This document shows, piece after piece, positions 1-7,195 of a DNA stretch of 64,000 bases. The notes beneath the pieces were generated by a model that did not search any database, had not been told where the DNA came from, and worked only from the letters and a program-made list of their open reading frames with translations. Where the stretch lies: contig JAYPYW010000009.1 of assembly GCA_038154685.1 (NCBI GenBank), positions 3,563 through 67,562 on the forward strand, given 5' to 3'. The translations under genes and the position numbers were made by a program. Source of the stretch: GCA-002722245 sp038154685 (GTDB lineage Bacteria > Bacteroidota > Bacteroidia > Flavobacteriales_C > GCA-002722245). The first letter of the stretch is position 1. Every line of letters begins with the position of its first letter.

Positions 1-1211
1 TCCTCATACAAGTTCTTCCAGTCGAAAGAAGCTTTAGCAGAGCTTGACTTAAAAGATGATCCAGAACTCCAACTTTGTGATTTAGTTTCCTGCTGAGTTT
101 CTTCATCAAAAGGATTAAATCCTGGAGTCACCTGAACTTTAGGCTCAGATAAAGGACCTTCTAAAGTAGGGTTGTAAGTATTAAAAGAAGTCTCCTGATC
201 GAAATCTAAAGTAGGAGCAACTTTAAACTTATTTAAACTCTGCTTAGTTGCTGCTCTTAATATGGCGTATATAGATTTCTCATCCCCAAACTTGATTTCA
301 GTTTTAGTAGGGTGTATGTTTATATCAACTTCTGCAGGATCAATTTCCAGTTGAATGAAATATGTTGGATAAGCTTTTGGAGGTAATAAATCATCCATTG
401 CTTGAGAAATGGCGTGATTTAAATAATGGTTTTTAATGAATCTTTTATTCACAAAAAAGTACTGTTCTCCTCTCGTTTTCTTAGCGAATTCAGGCTTTCC
501 AATAAATCCAGAAATACCTACAATATCTGTGTCCTCATCAATAGGAACTAGTTTCTCATCAAACGACTTTCCGAAGATTGAAACGATTCTTTGTCGGAAA
601 TTTCCTTTCTCCAAATGATAAACCTCCGAATCGTTATTCACCAAAACAAAATCAATCTCAGGGTGGATCAAAGCCACACGCTGAAATTCGTCAATAATAT
701 GTCTGGTTTCAACCGAGTTTGATTTTAAGAACTTCCTTCTAGCCGGAATATTAAAAAACAAATTTTTAACAGCAATAGATGTTCCTTGTGGAGTAGAAGT
801 AGGCTCTTGAGTTGTTACCTTACTACCTTCATTAATTAAATGAAAACCTAATTCGTCTTTTTGACGGCGAGTTTTCATCTCAACATGCGCTACAGCACAA
901 ATTGAAGCAAGAGCTTCACCTCTAAAACCCTTTGTACAAAGAGAAAATAAATCCTGAGCAGTATTGATTTTAGAAGTGGCATGACGCTCGAAACTCATTC
1001 TGGCATCTTGTTCCGTCATTCCACACCCATTATCAATAACTTGAATAAGTGTCTTCCCTGCATCTTTTATAATAAGTTCAACTTTTGTCGCTCCAGAATC
1101 AATGGAATTTTCCATTAATTCTTTTACAACACTAGCTGGCCTTTGAATTACTTCTCCCGCTGCAATTTGATTTGCAACTGCGTCGGGAAGTAAGTTTATA
1201 ACGTTCTCCAT
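1..1211 (-). CDS. mutL: DNA mismatch repair endonuclease MutL (partial, 3' part beyond window)
   Basis: Reading the minus strand from the ATG at 1211 gives the N-terminal GHKL ATPase of MutL, the matchmaker that couples MutS mismatch recognition to strand removal. Visible motifs in order are NQIAAGEV, ELMENSIDSGA (the Mg/ATP Asn-Glu helix), DNGCGM and ERHATSKI. About 403 codons lie in the window, so the ATPase and transducer domains are present and the frame runs into a Ser/Lys-rich linker at the window edge; the C-terminal dimerisation/endonuclease domain is missing only because the window ends. The start overlaps the stop of the upstream small membrane-protein gene by one base (TAATG), so the two are probably translationally coupled. 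Confidence 0.96.
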   Translation of the reverse strand, partial: MENVINLLPDAVANQIAAGEVIQRPASVVKELMENSIDSGATKVELIIKDAGKTLIQVIDNGCGMTEQDARMSFERHATSKINTAQDLFSLCTKGFRGEALASICAVAHVEMKTRRQKDELGFHLINEGSKVTTQEPTSTPQGTSIAVKNLFFNIPARRKFLKSNSVETRHIIDEFQRVALIHPEIDFVLVNNDSEVYHLEKGNFRQRIVSIFGKSFDEKLVPIDEDTDIVGISGFIGKPEFAKKTRGEQYFFVNKRFIKNHYLNHAISQAMDDLLPPKAYPTYFIQLEIDPAEVDINIHPTKTEIKFGDEKSIYAILRAATKQSLNKFKVAPTLDFDQETSFNTYNPTLEGPLSEPKVQVTPGFNPFDEETQQETKSQSWSSGSSFKSSSAKASFDWKNLYE

Positions 1212-1489
1212 TAATCCAATTTTTTCAGCATCTCTTCAATTTTATCCACATAAAGGATCAGCACTATTAAAATCACGGCTAATACCGCAGCTTTAATCAT
1301 CACTCTTTGTCGTCCAGCCTTTCTAATATCAGTAAACGGAACCCTGTCGTATCTATCGTACATAGCATCCGAGTATTTCTTCTCTTTGAAAGAGATCTTT
1401 TTTTCTTCCTCCTTTGGGGATTTACTTTTTTGATATTGCGGTTTATAATTAAACTGCCTTGGCTTTCTATTTGAAAAGAATGAAAACAT
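1211..1489 (-). CDS. small single-pass membrane protein upstream of mutL
   Basis: A 92-residue basic protein (from the ATG at 1489) with a long charged cytoplasmic-type N-terminus (PKEEEKK, FKEKK) and one C-terminal hydrophobic segment, AAVLAVILIVLILYV. I do not recognise a family; flavobacterial genomes commonly carry a short unnamed membrane protein next to mutL, but this is from memory. A longer frame would begin with TTG at 1498, but that TTG lies in a TACCTTTG promoter-like element (1503 to 1496, minus strand), so I prefer the ATG at 1489, which would leave a very short leader. Its stop overlaps the mutL start by one base. Confidence 0.75.
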   Translation of the reverse strand: MFSFFSNRKPRQFNYKPQYQKSKSPKEEEKKISFKEKKYSDAMYDRYDRVPFTDIRKAGRQRVMIKAAVLAVILIVLILYVDKIEEMLKKLD

Positions 1490-1495
1490 CAATAT

Positions 1496-1503
1496 CAAAG
1501 GTA
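1496..1503 (-). promoter_or_regulatory. putative -7 element (TACCTTTG) of the small gene-mutL operon
   Basis: On the minus strand this reads TACCTTTG, matching the Bacteroidota -7 consensus TAnnTTTG. The ATG at 1489 is seven bases further on, so the transcript would be leaderless or nearly so. No clear TTTG -33 element is seen at the expected distance, which lowers confidence. Confidence 0.4.
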
Positions 1504-1876
1504 GCTAAAGCCTTTTGGTTATAGGCTTTTTAGTAGGCCGACTTGTTCACCATTAATTAACAATTTCAACGTTAATAAACTTTAATTAGAAACGTTTTTT
1601 AAACTTTTTGTAACCTTTTGTGATGACAGCGGGTACATTAATATACCACACACACATTTACACATATCACAATTATAGATTCAGCATTTACTAAATGCAA
1701 ATCATTATTGTAAGCTTTATTGAATAACCCATTCAATATAGTATTCACGACACATATTTAAAGAAGAAAAGCAACTGTTGTTGATTGATACATTGCGTAC
1801 AAATGGTACATGGGGGTACTTGGTTTATGCAATTTTCAAATACGATACAGGCTTTAATTAGCTTGCTTTTTCAGAA
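1504..1876. other. AT-rich intergenic region, no gene seen
   Basis: About 370 bases between divergent genes. A short imperfect inverted repeat (AAAGCC ... GGCTTTTT) at about 1508-1533 could fold on the plus strand. No ORF or RNA gene is recognisable. The segment presumably carries the promoters of both flanking genes. Confidence 0.5.
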
Positions 1877-2338
1877 ATGGAACTATTTGGGCTCTTTGCT
1901 TGGGGAAGGAAGAGCGTGAGTTTAAAAGAACGTTTAAAATGGGGAATTATGAAAATTGTGGATTATCTAATTATTGTGTCTTCTTGGGTGTTATCTTCGT
2001 ATACATTCTCATCTTCTGATGTAGAATTTAAAAAGCTCAAGCAAGAAAATGGGGTTTATGAAATACAATTTGGAGTTGTTGGGGAAAAGCAAACCAAGTC
2101 ATTAGAAGTGGAATCTATTCTGGCATCTCTGCCATATCACCAAACAAAAGAGGTGGTTAAAGTAGGGCAAGATTTCTTTATTACTTTGAAAACAACAGAA
2201 GAACCTGATTTTAGGTTTTACAGAACAGCTTTTAAATCCAAAGGTTATGAAATGGATGAGCGATTCTTCGTTTTTCATAATGATGAATTAAAATCGGCTG
2301 TTGAATCAGGAATTATCAAATTAAAATCAGCAAGATAG
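1877..2338 (+). CDS. hypothetical protein, possibly exported
   Basis: A 153-residue frame with no family that I recognise. From the second methionine (residue 25, base 1949) it begins MKIVDYLIIVSSWVLSS, which looks like a signal peptide or membrane anchor, so the true start may be 1949 (129 residues). The remainder is mixed polar sequence with alternating strands and a conserved-looking tail (ERFFVFHNDELKSAV). Codon use resembles the neighbours. The stop codon is eight bases before the folded RNA candidate at 2344-2506, so that structure may be its 3' untranslated region and terminator. No operon partner is apparent. The frame could be dispensable or wrong, but it is uninterrupted and the composition is protein-like. 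Confidence 0.6.
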   Translation: MELFGLFAWGRKSVSLKERLKWGIMKIVDYLIIVSSWVLSSYTFSSSDVEFKKLKQENGVYEIQFGVVGEKQTKSLEVESILASLPYHQTKEVVKVGQDFFITLKTTEEPDFRFYRTAFKSKGYEMDERFFVFHNDELKSAVESGIIKLKSAR

Positions 2339-2343
2339 AGGGG

Positions 2344-2506
2344 TTATCCTGGAGGCGCCAAGGGATTTAGAATGCAATGGACTTTCCGAAGCGCTTTTCT
2401 GGGATGAATTAAAAATAATAAGGACTTACGTAATGAGCTGTTCGCAGCTTCTGTGATTCGTAGGTATGTGGGGTGAGGCTGTCTGTTTTACAGGCGGTCT
2501 CTTTTT
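2344..2506 (+). ncRNA. candidate structured RNA with intrinsic terminator
   Basis: Three consecutive helices can be drawn by hand in a 163-base gene-free segment. P1 pairs 2344-2358 with 2391-2407 (about 15 pairs including wobbles, one UU bulge) and closes a 32-base loop. P2 pairs 2424-2440 with 2445-2465 (about 16 pairs, one single-base and one five-base bulge) and is capped by a UUCG tetraloop at 2441-2444. P3 is a perfect 12-pair hairpin, 2475-2486 with 2490-2501, followed by UUUUU: an intrinsic terminator. The compact series ending in a terminator resembles a small RNA gene or a structured 3' UTR. I do not match it to tmRNA, RNase P, SRP or 6S RNA. No -7 element was found immediately upstream. 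Confidence 0.5.
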
Positions 2507-2522
2507 GTTGAAAGGTTTTAGA

Positions 2523-2593
2523 TTTCAGGTTTCGGGTCTCAGATTCTAAAACCTGAAACCTGAAGCCTAAAAAAAACACTTTAAAGTGTTTTT
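2523..2593. repeat. dispersed palindromic repeat (CAGGTTT family) and A/T palindrome
   Basis: TTTCAGGTTT at 2523-2532 is repeated inverted as AAACCTGAAA at 2549-2558, and the same vocabulary (TTTCAGGCTTTAGATTTCAG ... CTGAAACCTGAA) recurs at 9675-9730. It is followed by a perfect palindrome AACACTTTAAAGTGTT with T-tail (2571-2593) that can act as a terminator in either direction. Such spacer repeats are common in Bacteroidota intergenic DNA. Confidence 0.6.
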
Positions 2594-2650
2594 GTTAAAA
2601 GAGAAAACATTAAATTTGGGGCTCATTCGAAATTTTGAAAATAAAAACAT

Positions 2651-3862
2651 ATGAATCTTCACGAATATCAAGGGAAATCAATCCTAGCTTCATACGGAGT
2701 AGGAATCCAAAGAGGAGAAGTAATCGATTCAGTTGATCAGGCTGAAGCAGCTGCTAAGAAATTAACTGAAGAAACTGGTACTGGATGGTACGTAGTTAAA
2801 GCTCAAATCCACGCTGGAGGTAGAGGTAAAGGAGTTGTTGAAGAAACTGGATCTCACGGTGTAGTTTTAGCAAAAGGTTTAGACAAGGTTGAAGAGACTG
2901 TTAAAGGTATTTTAGGAGGTCACTTAGAAACTGCTCAAACTAATGGTAAAGGAAAGAAAGTAAACAAAGTATTAATTGCTGAGGATGTTTACTACCCAGG
3001 AGAAAGTGAGATTTCTGAAATCTACATGTCTGTTTTATTAGATAGAGAGTCAGGACAGAACGTTATCGTTTACTCTACAGAAGGAGGGATGGATATCGAA
3101 ACTGTTGCTGAAGAGACTCCAGATAAGATTTACAAAGAATTCATTGATCCTGCATTAGGAATCCAAGGTTTCCAAGCAAGAAAGATTGCTTTCAACTTAG
3201 GATTATCAGGAGCTGCATTTAAGGCTATGGCTAAGTTTGTTGGTTCTTTATACTCTGCTTACGTTGGATGTGATGCTTCAATGTTTGAAATCAACCCAGT
3301 ATTAAAAACTTCAGATGACAAAATCATCGCAGTTGATGCAAAAGTAACTTTAGATGATAACGCGTTATACCGTCACAAGGATTACGGTGAAATGAGAGAT
3401 GTTACTGAGGAAGATCCAACTGAAGTTGAAGCTAAAGCTGTTGAATTAAACTACGTTAAGTTAGATGGTAACGTTGGTTGTATGGTTAACGGTGCTGGAT
3501 TAGCAATGGCTACAATGGATATTATTAAGTTTTCTGGTGGTGAGCCAGCTAACTTCTTAGATGTTGGAGGTACTGCAAATGCTGAGAGAGTTGAGAAGGC
3601 TTTCAAAATCATTTTAAAAGATCCTAATGTAAAAGCTATCTTAGTTAACATTTTTGGAGGAATCGTAAGATGTGATAGAGTTGCTCAAGGTATTGTTGAT
3701 GCATATAAAAACATCGGAAACATTCCAGTTCCAATCATTGTTAGATTACAAGGAACAAACGCTGAAGAAGCTAAGAAATTAATCGATGAGTCTGGTTTAG
3801 ACGTTCACTCGGTTGTTCAATTACAAGAAGCTGCAGATAAAGTATCAGAAGTTTTAGCGTAA
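2651..3862 (+). CDS. sucC: succinate-CoA ligase [ADP-forming] subunit beta
   Basis: Encodes the 403-residue beta subunit that, with SucD, converts succinyl-CoA, ADP and phosphate to succinate, CoA and ATP in the TCA cycle. The start MNLHEYQGK is the family's canonical N-terminus. An ATP-grasp domain follows (AGGRGKGV near residue 57, MFEINPVL near 216) and then the CoA-ligase domain (GGTANAERV, NIFGGIVRCD). Length is normal for the family. sucD is not adjacent, as is usual in flavobacteria, so the subunits are expressed from separate loci. A strong terminator follows. The gene is enriched in frequently used codons, consistent with high expression. Confidence 0.98.
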   Translation: MNLHEYQGKSILASYGVGIQRGEVIDSVDQAEAAAKKLTEETGTGWYVVKAQIHAGGRGKGVVEETGSHGVVLAKGLDKVEETVKGILGGHLETAQTNGKGKKVNKVLIAEDVYYPGESEISEIYMSVLLDRESGQNVIVYSTEGGMDIETVAEETPDKIYKEFIDPALGIQGFQARKIAFNLGLSGAAFKAMAKFVGSLYSAYVGCDASMFEINPVLKTSDDKIIAVDAKVTLDDNALYRHKDYGEMRDVTEEDPTEVEAKAVELNYVKLDGNVGCMVNGAGLAMATMDIIKFSGGEPANFLDVGGTANAERVEKAFKIILKDPNVKAILVNIFGGIVRCDRVAQGIVDAYKNIGNIPVPIIVRLQGTNAEEAKKLIDESGLDVHSVVQLQEAADKVSEVLA

Positions 3863-3881
3863 GAAACAATATTTAAATCAA

Positions 3882-3912
3882 AAAGGGCTTCCAAATCGGA
3901 AGCCCTTTTTTT
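3882..3912 (+). terminator. intrinsic terminator of sucC
   Basis: Ten-pair hairpin AAGGGCTTCC / GGAAGCCCTT with a five-base loop followed by seven or more T. Confidence 0.9.
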
Positions 3913-4237
3913 GTTTTAGGAGATGAGGAGGGGAGGATTTGTGAATTTAGGAGTTTTGGAGTTGAGGATGTGAGTAAAAAGAGAGTAAAAAAGTTAAGAT
4001 AGTATGGTCGCTAAAATATTTTTTTGAGATTTTTTAACCATCTCCCCATCTCCGTCACCCTGAGCGGAGTCGAAGGGTCGGTCATCCATCCTGTTAATTT
4101 CTTGTTAAACCTTTCTATGAAGTGTCACTTTTGGGTTGATAGATTGTTTATATGGCACACATTGTGTTAAAATGCTTATGAATGACTTTGTCTGTAGGAC
4201 AAAACTTTTATTTTTACATCGCTAAAAAAATCAATCT
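3913..4237. other. intergenic region with dispersed repeats
   Basis: About 325 bases without a gene. The left part is purine-rich (GGAGATGAGGAGGGGAGG) and is mirrored by CCATCTCCCCATCTCC at about 4038-4053. A copy of the GTCACCCTGAGCGGAGTCGA repeat lies at 4054-4077. The right part carries a TATTTTTA element at about 4208 that could be a weak -7 box for the gene at 4238. Confidence 0.6.
4054..4077. repeat. dispersed repeat (CCTGAGCGGAGTCGAAGG family)
   Basis: This 24-base unit matches 23996-24018 with one substitution and, inverted, 23959-23982. The same word occurs widely in Bacteroidota and other draft genomes as an intergenic palindrome half-site. Confidence 0.7.
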
Positions 4238-5671
4238 ATGAGAAAGATATCTGTATTACTACTTTTTTCAGTGTTAACTAGCTTGTCAACTTTTGCTCAA
4301 GGGCATAAAATAAAGTTCGACATCAAAAACTTAAACGATAGTGTAGTTTATCTGGCAAGATATTTCGGGGATAATAAGTACATAAAGGATACTGTTGTAG
4401 TGGACGGTAAAGAGAAATTTGTTGTTGAAGGTGAGGAGGAGCTTGAATGTGGGATTTACATGATTGTTCGTGAAAGAAGAAATGCATATTTCGAGTTTTT
4501 GGTAACAGGACAAGAGTTTACTGTGATTTCAGATACAACCGACTTCATCAATAAAACATCTTTTAAAAATTCTCCAGATAACGAAATGCTTTATGAGTAT
4601 TTCCGATTCACAGGGAAGAAAGGGAGGAAGCTTCAGGATACTACTTTAACTCAAGATCAGAAGGTTGCTATACACAAAGAAATTAATGAATACAAAAAAG
4701 AGTTTGTAAAGAAAAATCCAGATAACCCGATGTCTGTTGTGTTTAAGTTACAAGAAGACGTTGATATGCCTGATTCAATAAAGAATTTGGAGGGAGAGGA
4801 TGCTGATAAAAAGAAATACTATTATTATTTAAATCACTACTGGGATAAAACAGACTTTGGAAGCCCTTGTTTATTAAGAACTCCAGTTTTCCATGGTAAA
4901 TTACAGCGCTACTTCGATAAGTGGGTTCCTCAGCACTTTGATTCTATTCCTGTTTATGCTGATAGATTGGTTGAAAAGGCTAGTGTAAATGATGAGGTTT
5001 ACAAATATATTGTTAATTATATCACTTTTAAATGGGAGTCTGGTAAATCCAAAAGAATGTGTTGGGATAAGGTTTTTTACCACATGGCAAGAACTTATTA
5101 TTTAGCACAACCAGAATCAAAAACTCCATGGGTTGAAGAGGGGCAGATGTCTAAGATCAGAACAAGGGTTCAGGACTTGCAATATTGTTTATGTAATGAG
5201 AAGGCATTGCCTTTCCAAATGAGGTATAAAGGGAACGATTATGGTCCTGTTGGATTAGAGGATACTAATAAGGTTCGTCATGATTTTTACCAAATGCCAG
5301 AAGATTATGTTGTGTTGTGGTTCTGGGATTCAGATTGTGGTCACTGTAAAAAGCAAACACCAAAGCTTTGGGATATGTACCAAAAATACAAAGCGCAAGG
5401 TAAGAGTGTAGAGGTGATGGCGATTAACATTGAGCAAGAGTCCAAGGGGTACATCGATTACATCAGAGAAAAACAATATAGTTGGATTAATGTTCAGGAT
5501 ACTGCTCACTTATCTAAATTCAGAGAGTTCTACGATATTTATTCAACACCAGTAGCATTTATATTGGATAAGGAAAGAAAAATAATCGGGAAGAGAATAG
5601 ATCCTGAAGCAATTGATGGTTTCTTAGCGGAGATGTTTAAGGAGGAAGAGGAGAAGAAAAAGAAGAAATAA
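4238..5671 (+). CDS. exported TlpA-like thiol-disulfide protein with DUF4369/DUF5106-type N-terminal region
   Basis: A 477-residue periplasmic-type protein. Residues 1-20 are a signal peptide (LLLFSVLTSLSTFA then QGH). The next ~100 residues resemble DUF4369 (beta-rich, IKFDIKNLNDSVVYLARYFG), the middle is helical (DUF5106-like), and the last ~140 residues form a TlpA/thioredoxin fold with the redox motif CGHC at residues 367-370 followed by KKQTPKLWDMY. A lysine-rich tail ends the protein. The family is abundant in Bacteroidota and is assumed to reduce or isomerise cell-envelope disulfides; the substrate is unknown. Monocistronic, with a terminator immediately downstream shared with the convergent BLUF gene. 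Confidence 0.88.
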   Translation: MRKISVLLLFSVLTSLSTFAQGHKIKFDIKNLNDSVVYLARYFGDNKYIKDTVVVDGKEKFVVEGEEELECGIYMIVRERRNAYFEFLVTGQEFTVISDTTDFINKTSFKNSPDNEMLYEYFRFTGKKGRKLQDTTLTQDQKVAIHKEINEYKKEFVKKNPDNPMSVVFKLQEDVDMPDSIKNLEGEDADKKKYYYYLNHYWDKTDFGSPCLLRTPVFHGKLQRYFDKWVPQHFDSIPVYADRLVEKASVNDEVYKYIVNYITFKWESGKSKRMCWDKVFYHMARTYYLAQPESKTPWVEEGQMSKIRTRVQDLQYCLCNEKALPFQMRYKGNDYGPVGLEDTNKVRHDFYQMPEDYVVLWFWDSDCGHCKKQTPKLWDMYQKYKAQGKSVEVMAINIEQESKGYIDYIREKQYSWINVQDTAHLSKFREFYDIYSTPVAFILDKERKIIGKRIDPEAIDGFLAEMFKEEEEKKKKK

Positions 5672-5673
5672 AA

Positions 5674-5703
5674 AAAGAGGAGCGTTTAGCTCCTCTTTTT
5701 TTT
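5674..5703. terminator. bidirectional intrinsic terminator
   Basis: AAAGAGGAGC / GCTCCTCTTT hairpin with A- and T-tracts on both sides, lying between the convergent TlpA-like and BLUF genes; it directly abuts the BLUF stop codon. Confidence 0.88.
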
Positions 5704-6177
5704 CTATCTCACTATGTCTATGTCGTTATTGGAGCTCCAAAATTTATTGAAATCAATATCTCCATTTTTGTAGAAATATCTCATGAGTTCTATTGCTAAA
5801 TCTTGTTTTTCTGTAAGATCTGCAAGCAAATCGAATTCTTGGTTTTGGTTTATTTCCTTTAGGTCTTGAATATCTTGGTAAGTAAAAATTTTCAATCCCA
5901 TATTCCAGGATTCAAAGTCTCTTTTTCCAATTTTTCCCTGTAATACGATTCTTATACTTTCATGCCGCTCATCTTGCGCGATTTTGTGGTATAGTTTTTT
6001 TACTTCCACTTCATCTCCCTCTAGAAGCTGAAAGAATGCATCGTTTATATATAATAATAGACCAGTTATATTTTGCTTTTTATTGTTGACTTGTGCTTTT
6101 TCAACAATTTTAAAAATCTCAGAGTCTTTCATTGTAAGTGCGGCTCTACTGTAATAAACAATTCTATACAAACTCAT
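5704..6177 (-). CDS. BLUF-domain blue-light (FAD) photoreceptor
   Basis: A 157-residue protein whose first ~95 residues are a BLUF domain, which binds FAD and rearranges hydrogen bonds on blue-light absorption. Aligned by eye to AppA with a constant offset of 13, all key residues are present: Tyr8 (AppA Tyr21), Asn32 (Asn45) in VNNKK, Gln50 (Gln63) in FFQLLEG, Trp91 (Trp104) and Met93 (Met106). Residues ~100-157 are a short helical extension with no output domain, so it is a stand-alone short BLUF protein that must signal through a partner. No obvious partner is adjacent. It faces dapB divergently across ~160 bases. Confidence 0.95.
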   Translation of the reverse strand: MSLYRIVYYSRAALTMKDSEIFKIVEKAQVNNKKQNITGLLLYINDAFFQLLEGDEVEVKKLYHKIAQDERHESIRIVLQGKIGKRDFESWNMGLKIFTYQDIQDLKEINQNQEFDLLADLTEKQDLAIELMRYFYKNGDIDFNKFWSSNNDIDIVR

Positions 6178-6314
6178 TTTAAATATCTAGTTGTTGTGTT
6201 TAATTGAGTAGTTTCTTCTACTATTAGTGATTAATAATGTTTCAAAATAATTGTTTTATTTATCATGTTTTTTGTTAAACAATAATTTTAGACTGGTTTT
6301 CAGACATATCTAAC

Positions 6315-6322
6315 TATATTTG
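6315..6322 (+). promoter_or_regulatory. dapB promoter -7 element (TATATTTG)
   Basis: Exact match to TAnnTTTG, 17 bases upstream of the dapB ATG. No convincing TTTG is seen at the -33 spacing. Confidence 0.55.
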
Positions 6323-6338
6323 CGTCAAAATTTGAAGT

Positions 6339-7052
6339 ATGAAAATCGCGCTTTTAGGATATGGGAAAATGGGTAAAGAGATTGAAAAAATCGCTTTATC
6401 GAGAGGGAATGAAATTGTTTTAAAAATTGGAGCAGATAATTTAAGCGATTTAACCGAGGATAACCTTTCTAAAGCGGATGTAGCTATTGAATTTAGTACA
6501 CCAGATACTGCATACGACAATATTCAGTTATGTTTCAAATCCAATGTTCCAGTAGTTGTTGGTACTACAGGATGGTTAGATAAGTTGGACGATTGTGTTA
6601 ACCAAACAAAGGAAGGTAAGGGGTTGTTTTATGCTTCTAACTTTAGTGTCGGTGTAAATGTGTTTTTTGAAATCAATAAAAAATTAGCACAATTAATGGC
6701 ACCGTATTCAGATTACAAGGTGGCAATGGAAGAGATTCATCATACAGAGAAATTAGATGCGCCAAGTGGAACAGCAATTACTTTAGCAGAAGGTGTTATT
6801 GAAAATATTCCAACAGTAGGGAAGTGGGTGAACGAAGAAACTGATAATTCTTCTGAAGTAGGTATTGTGTCTAAAAGGATTGAGAAAGTCCCTGGTACAC
6901 ACGTAATCACTTACGAAAATGAAATTGATGAGATTTATATTAAGCACACCGCTCATAACAGAAAGGGATTTGCTTTAGGAGCAGTTTTAGCAGCTGAATT
7001 TATGGCTGGTAAATCTGGATTCCACGGGATGTCTGATCTTTTGGGATTATAA
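6339..7052 (+). CDS. dapB: 4-hydroxy-tetrahydrodipicolinate reductase
   Basis: Reduces 4-hydroxy-tetrahydrodipicolinate to tetrahydrodipicolinate with NAD(P)H in the lysine/diaminopimelate pathway. The 237-residue protein begins with a Rossmann nucleotide-binding motif (ALLGYGKMGKEI, a GxGxMG variant), has the substrate-site signature EIHHTEKLDAPSGTA near residue 140, and a C-terminal DapB domain. It is shorter than the E. coli enzyme (273), which is usual for Bacteroidota. Single gene followed by a terminator and a large inverted repeat. Confidence 0.97.
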   Translation: MKIALLGYGKMGKEIEKIALSRGNEIVLKIGADNLSDLTEDNLSKADVAIEFSTPDTAYDNIQLCFKSNVPVVVGTTGWLDKLDDCVNQTKEGKGLFYASNFSVGVNVFFEINKKLAQLMAPYSDYKVAMEEIHHTEKLDAPSGTAITLAEGVIENIPTVGKWVNEETDNSSEVGIVSKRIEKVPGTHVITYENEIDEIYIKHTAHNRKGFALGAVLAAEFMAGKSGFHGMSDLLGL

Positions 7053-7073
7053 TTTCTAGGGTATTTATAAAAT

Positions 7074-7102
7074 TAAAAGCCACTCATTTGAGTGGCTTTT
7101 TT
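7074..7102. terminator. dapB terminator
   Basis: AAAAGCCACTC / GAGTGGCTTTT with a three-base loop and T-tract; symmetric, so it can also serve the convergent copper ATPase gene. Confidence 0.88.
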
Positions 7103-7107
7103 ATTCT

Positions 7108-7179
7108 CACACAGATCAATATGATTAAAACGATTTTCAAAAGGGTTGTGGAATCGCATTAATCGTATTGATCTGTGTG
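7108..7179. repeat. 72-bp inverted repeat
   Basis: Arms 7108-7128 and 7159-7179 are inverted copies matching at 20 of 21 positions (CACACAGATCAATATGATTA on the left), around a 30-base spacer. It sits between convergent genes and shares the CACAGAT word with repeats near 17170 and 45250. Confidence 0.85.
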
Positions 7180-7195
7180 CTTTAAATAATTAAGT

